8,992 bases of DNA from positions 13,069 through 22,060 of the forward strand of contig PMEC01000144.1 in the NCBI GenBank assembly GCA_003155705.1, given 5' to 3'. Source of the DNA: Bacteroidales bacterium (GTDB lineage Bacteria; Bacteroidota; Bacteroidia; Bacteroidales; VadinHA17). Below are positions 5,230-8,992 of the stretch, one piece after another. The notes beneath the pieces were generated by a model that saw nothing but the letters and a program-made list of their open reading frames with translations, ran no database searches and was not told the DNA's origin. The position numbers and the translations under genes were made by a program. How positions within the stretch are numbered: position 1 is the first letter of the stretch; each line of letters opens with the position of its first letter.

Positions 5230-8004
5230 CTACTTCGGCAACATTACAAACTCAAAATAGTTGTCACGGAAAACCTTATTTGCCATCTCCTGTATCTTCT
5301 TGCCGTCAAGGTTCTTATATATTTCTGTAGAGTTTTCAGGCAATGGAGTATAAATACCATTGTTGATATAACACTTTACACGATCCATTATATAATCGTT
5401 TGTCTTAATCCTCTCTGCATCTTCCTTGAGGAAATTCTCCCTGGTCATATTCACCTCTTCCTCTGTAACTCCATTTGTCTTGATATTGTTAAGTTCAGTG
5501 AGTAAAAGTCCCCTCAGGTAATCGGCCCTTTCAGGGGCACATGTAAAGTTCATCGATATTTTATATGTGTGTGCCGGACGAGCATTTGTGGCGGCTGAAA
5601 CACTTACTCCATAGGTACCGCCCTCTTTCTCCCTTATTGACGTTACATACCTCATGTTCAGGATGTACCTAATAGCATTTATATATTCAATATTCTCTGG
5701 AGTATAAGGCATATCGCCATAGAAATAAATATAATTCATTGCCTTCGGATCCTTCATACTTACATATATTTTTTTTACGAAATGCTCTTTTTTGGGCCAT
5801 AATTTGTAGTCAATCCAGGATTCCTTGCGGCCGTAGTCAGGAATTGAACCGATATATTTTTCGATCAGCGGTTTCAAACTTGCCAGATCAAAACTCCCGA
5901 CAAAAACAAAATAAAAATCACCAGCATTCCTGTAACGGTCATCAGCAATTGAATAAGCCTTATCAATATTCATCCTGTCATAGAATTCAGCATTTGGCAA
6001 GGTGGTACGGGGACTATAATTGGTAAGTAACATTGACAGAGTATCAGAAAAGGTAGCATTCGGATTGGCACTCCTGTTCGCCAGACTGGCCTTGCTTCTT
6101 TGAATTGAAGATTTCAAAGCTTCGTTATCGTGCCGGACAGGCATAAATTCCAGATAGAAAAGCTGAAGCATCGTTTCAACATCTTTGACTGAAGAAGATC
6201 CATATATTGCTTCTTCCAGTTCTGAAATTATTGCACTTGCATTTGCATTTTTGCCAGCCATAAACTTTCTGAGATCCTGATATGAGAAATCACCAAGGCC
6301 GCACAGGTTCTTTGCCGTGGCAGCAAGGGATGCAGAAGGCAGATCTTCAGTTGCAACAAGCGAGTTACCACCATAGCTGACAGCATGCATCTGGATTTCA
6401 TCAGCTTTATTATTGGTGTACTTAAGGTATATCTTTGCACCATTTGCAAGAGTAAGTTTGGTCCCATCAAATTCTTTTATAAACTCTTCCTTAACAACCG
6501 GCGATCCTTTCAATTCATCTTTGATAAGAGATGTCGCGATAACTTTATCTACGTAAGGTTCAATAGAAGATTTCATGACTTCATCCCTTGCAACTATTAA
6601 TTCATTTTCTGAAGGTATTTTTACTCCATCCTTTGCAGGACCTGTGACAACAATGACCTGATTTTCATCGGTTATCCACTTCTTTGGAAGAGAGTCCAAC
6701 TGCTCAAGAGTCACAGTCGGAAGAAAACTTTTGGCTAGCTCATAAGTGTAAGAAATACCCGGTGCCGGATAGTCCGAAGTGAAATTACTAATGTATTCAT
6801 TTACAATAGAGGCGGACAAACGTTTTTCTCTTTCCCTATAAGCATTTTCATATGATGAAAGCAACCTTCTCTTCGCCCTCTCCAGTTCGCCTGCAGTAAA
6901 CCCAAATCGCTTCACTCTTTCATTTTCTGTCAGAGTAGCTTTGAACGACCTTATCGGATCGGCGCTAAGGGCGTTGACATACATAATATAGCAATCCTGG
7001 TATTTTGTTAGGGAACTGTACCCCGAGAATGCCGACAACATTGGCGGATTCTCTTTCTGAATCAATTCATTGAACCTGTCTGAAAGCATCAGGTTATACA
7101 GGTTATTTACAAGCCTTTGCTTATAGTAGTTCAAATCTTTTACTTCTGTTCCGGGATGTTTTATGTACAATTGAATTGATGTGTTTTGCGCTTCCTTGTC
7201 AGTTGCTATTGTCACAAGAAGATCCTTGTTGTCCTTTATAAGTGTTTTGACATCTTCCGGTTTATTTTTGTTCTTTGGGATATCGGAAAATAGTTTTACA
7301 ATTTTATTCCTGATAGCGTCCTTGTCAATATCACCTACAATTATAATAGCCTGCAGAGCTGGCCTGTACCATTTTTTATAATAGCTGCGAAGGAAATCAG
7401 GAGCTGCATTGTCAATAACATTAACCTCGCCAATGACATTATGATTGGCATATTTCGAACCGCCATAAAGAACGGGGTTCGTGATCTTGCTCATTCTTTG
7501 GGATGCACCACCACCAGTTCGCCATTCTTCATGAATTACTCCTCTCTCTTTGTTGATCTCGGAATCTGAATATGTAACATTGGAGGCCCATTCACGAAGT
7601 ATAAGAAGTGATGAATCAATACATCCTTCCCTTGCGGTTGGAACATCGTTCAGGGTATAAACAGTCATGGCACTGGAAGTTCCAGCGTTAATTCCTTTTC
7701 CAAATGATACGCCAATGGATTGCAGGTAATTTATGATTCCTTTATCGGGAAAAGCTTTAGTGCCGTTAAATGCCATATGCTCGCAAAAATGTGCAAGGCC
7801 ATTCTGTTCCTCATTTTCATTTATTGCACCGGCGTTTTCCACCATGTAAAACATTGCACGATCTTTCGGTAAACTGTTCTTTTGAATATAATATGTAAGC
7901 CCATTGTCAAGTTTGCCGTACAGAACATCAGGATTCAGCGGGACGACCTGTGCGTAAATCGAAGTCATCCCAATCATCAGTAGCAGAGAGAAGAAAGTTT
8001 TCAT
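5230..8004 (-). CDS. Secreted M16 family (insulinase/pitrilysin-type) zinc metallopeptidase
   Basis: A 924-residue protein, a normal length for two-half Bacteroidota M16 peptidases. A signal peptide covers residues 1-18 (hydrophobic core then SIYA-Q), so it acts outside the cytoplasm. The inverted zinc motif HxxEH is H72-F-C-E75-H76 within NGLAHFCEHMAFNGT; the third ligand glutamate is expected in KERGVIHEEW (152-161). The active half covers about 28-450, including the M16C-type segment from about 200 (YYKKWYRPALQAIIIVGDID). The second half (about 512-924) lacks HxxEH and is the structural partner; R791 and Y798 in REKEGGTYGV match the conserved Arg/Tyr pair of that half. Such enzymes form a clamp and degrade short peptides; the substrate here is unknown. 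It follows the beta-propeller gene by 109 bases on the same strand. The ATG start is supported by the signal peptide directly after it. Confidence 0.93.
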   Translation of the reverse strand: MKTFFSLLLMIGMTSIYAQVVPLNPDVLYGKLDNGLTYYIQKNSLPKDRAMFYMVENAGAINENEEQNGLAHFCEHMAFNGTKAFPDKGIINYLQSIGVSFGKGINAGTSSAMTVYTLNDVPTAREGCIDSSLLILREWASNVTYSDSEINKERGVIHEEWRTGGGASQRMSKITNPVLYGGSKYANHNVIGEVNVIDNAAPDFLRSYYKKWYRPALQAIIIVGDIDKDAIRNKIVKLFSDIPKNKNKPEDVKTLIKDNKDLLVTIATDKEAQNTSIQLYIKHPGTEVKDLNYYKQRLVNNLYNLMLSDRFNELIQKENPPMLSAFSGYSSLTKYQDCYIMYVNALSADPIRSFKATLTENERVKRFGFTAGELERAKRRLLSSYENAYREREKRLSASIVNEYISNFTSDYPAPGISYTYELAKSFLPTVTLEQLDSLPKKWITDENQVIVVTGPAKDGVKIPSENELIVARDEVMKSSIEPYVDKVIATSLIKDELKGSPVVKEEFIKEFDGTKLTLANGAKIYLKYTNNKADEIQMHAVSYGGNSLVATEDLPSASLAATAKNLCGLGDFSYQDLRKFMAGKNANASAIISELEEAIYGSSSVKDVETMLQLFYLEFMPVRHDNEALKSSIQRSKASLANRSANPNATFSDTLSMLLTNYSPRTTLPNAEFYDRMNIDKAYSIADDRYRNAGDFYFVFVGSFDLASLKPLIEKYIGSIPDYGRKESWIDYKLWPKKEHFVKKIYVSMKDPKAMNYIYFYGDMPYTPENIEYINAIRYILNMRYVTSIREKEGGTYGVSVSAATNARPAHTYKISMNFTCAPERADYLRGLLLTELNNIKTNGVTEEEVNMTRENFLKEDAERIKTNDYIMDRVKCYINNGIYTPLPENSTEIYKNLDGKKIQEMANKVFRDNYFEFVMLPK

Positions 8005-8113
8005 ATTATTTATTTTTTAATGTAAAAAAGATCTAACTGCAATAACTTTTTATTTTCGAATACTTTTCAGCCGGTACCGCTGACCAGCAAATTGAAATCT
8101 ATGGTTTATTAAA
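8005..8113. other. Intergenic spacer between propeller and M16 genes with a small hairpin
   Basis: TCAGC (8067-8071) pairs with GCTGA (8079-8083) around a 7-base loop containing GGTACC. On the minus strand, the direction of the genes, the hairpin is followed by A-rich rather than T-rich sequence, so it is a poor intrinsic terminator. The 20 bases before the peptidase ATG are almost all A and T, as is common for Bacteroidota leaders. No exact TAnnTTTG was found. Confidence 0.3.
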
Positions 8114-8992
8114 TTATTTAATAGTCACATACATAAGGACTGATTCATCATTATCAGTTAATTTACTTGCGAATTCTTCTAGCGATTTCTTCTTATCCGG
8201 GAATTTTGTATTATTATTTTTAAAATCATCACTCGCAATGTGGTCTTTGAACGAGCTGGCATTCATCCACATAACAAATGTCGAATCATTAATCTGTATG
8301 TAGGGATAGAATCGAGGACCTGCATCAATATCATTATATAATCCTGTTGTAAACAAAGTATTTGCAGTAGATGTTAGTTTGGAGAAAGAAAGGGTCTTAT
8401 TAGATCTATTATATAATCCCAATACCTTGGTTGTGTTGTACCAGGGTTTGCCTTCCTCCCACCATTGCTTTAGTCCTTTTATTTTCTCGGGTGCGGGGAT
8501 ATTGTGAGAAAAATTACAATCTAACATTAGAAAATATTTTGATTGAAATGTATTATTAACATATACATATCCTAATGGATTAGACTTGCCGTGAGGTATC
8601 CTTTGACGCAAGGAGTCAGGTTCAGAATACTTTCCCAGATTGAATACTAATTCTGGTACTAAGCTAAAAGTTGAGTTTAGGTAAAATAGTGTATCGCTTA
8701 TAAGTTCTTTAAAGTAAACTTGATTATTATATAAATTAAATCTCGCATCAGCATCATAAGTTGAGAAAACGTATCCGTCTCTGGATCTGTTAAGGGTGAC
8801 GTAATTCTTGTATTTATAAATCTGATCGCCGTTTAAATTGAAAATTGATGCTTTACTTATTTCATGCCCTGAACTGTTCGGAATCTGGATAAAGATTAAA
8901 GAATCATTTATTGGTGTCCAAGAATAAAAATAGAAATGGGGATCTTTATCTTTATTAAATTCAATGGTTTTAAGGTATTTCCCAGTATAGTC
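8114..8992 (-). CDS. Six-bladed beta-propeller protein, C-terminal part (start beyond window)
   Basis: The frame ending with TAA at 8116-8114 is open back to the last base, giving 292 residues of a longer protein. Telling segments are FKELISDTLFYLNSTFSLVPELVFNLGKY (the 'event or output to the outside' blade pattern), YFLMLDCNFSHNIPAPEKIKG, and the tail RFYPYIQINDSTFVMWMNASSFKDHI then KKKSLEEFASKLTDNDESVLM. These match, from memory, the six-bladed beta-propeller family widespread in Bacteroidota, often predicted lipoproteins of unknown role. The N-terminal export signal cannot be seen. A TTG inside the frame at 8611-8609 could be mistaken for a start, but the 127 upstream codons have the same family character, so it is internal. 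It lies upstream of the M16 gene on the same strand and may be cotranscribed. Confidence 0.82.
   Translation of the reverse strand, partial: DYTGKYLKTIEFNKDKDPHFYFYSWTPINDSLIFIQIPNSSGHEISKASIFNLNGDQIYKYKNYVTLNRSRDGYVFSTYDADARFNLYNNQVYFKELISDTLFYLNSTFSLVPELVFNLGKYSEPDSLRQRIPHGKSNPLGYVYVNNTFQSKYFLMLDCNFSHNIPAPEKIKGLKQWWEEGKPWYNTTKVLGLYNRSNKTLSFSKLTSTANTLFTTGLYNDIDAGPRFYPYIQINDSTFVMWMNASSFKDHIASDDFKNNNTKFPDKKKSLEEFASKLTDNDESVLMYVTIK

Noticed and set aside
5063..5251. 62-codon open frame on the minus strand after the M16 gene, with residues such as GYNLGCAQISAAIWEASTG
   Set aside because: It has no ATG or GTG, its first codons only shadow the end of the peptidase gene, and an open run of this length is not rare. 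It could be a gene remnant but nothing supports it.
6228..6470. Minus-strand open frame of 80 codons
   Set aside because: Alternative frame inside the M16 peptidase gene.
8067..8083. Hairpin as intrinsic terminator of the beta-propeller gene
   Set aside because: Only five stem pairs and no T-tract in the direction of transcription.
8114..8611. A 165-residue protein starting at TTG (8611)
   Set aside because: The frame is open upstream to the window edge with residues of the same beta-propeller family, so the TTG is internal.

Overview
The window looks like a chromosomal piece of a Bacteroidota genome, probably class Bacteroidia. The reasons are a moderately AT-rich base composition, a six-bladed beta-propeller protein of the family typical of that phylum, an ORF6N-domain gene, start codons without clear Shine-Dalgarno sequences, and one good match to the Bacteroidota -7 promoter element (TAnnTTTG). 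Every gene except the partial one at the left edge lies on the minus strand. No rRNA, tRNA, CRISPR array, transposase or integrase was seen.

Left part (1-3904): the last 43 codons of a plus-strand gene (probably a DUF362-type protein) run head-on into a three-gene minus-strand cluster. Read in transcription order, the cluster encodes a Tat-exported UxuA-like mannonate dehydratase, a Sec-exported RraA/HMG-aldolase-fold protein, and a Tat-exported enolase-superfamily (mandelate racemase type) dehydratase. Two candidate sugar-acid dehydratases plus a candidate pyruvate-aldolase-fold protein suggest an aldonate/uronate degradation module, and all three carry export signals.

Middle (3905-5229): a loosely packed accessory stretch. 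It holds an ORF6N DNA-binding-domain gene, a 53-codon gene encoding a lysine-rich protein, and intergenic DNA rich in inverted repeats. The most interesting signal lies here. A 29-bp near-perfect inverted repeat sits just upstream of the ORF6N start and overlaps its only promoter-like element. A 23-nt part of it recurs, with one mismatch, inside the ORF6N coding sequence, where it encodes RTQFATS. This looks like an autoregulatory operator with a second copy inside the gene.

Right part (5230-8992): a full-length secreted M16 (insulinase/pitrilysin-type) zinc peptidase and, upstream of it, the C-terminal 292 codons of a six-bladed beta-propeller protein whose start lies beyond the window. That reading frame is open to the last base, so any start inside the window would be false.
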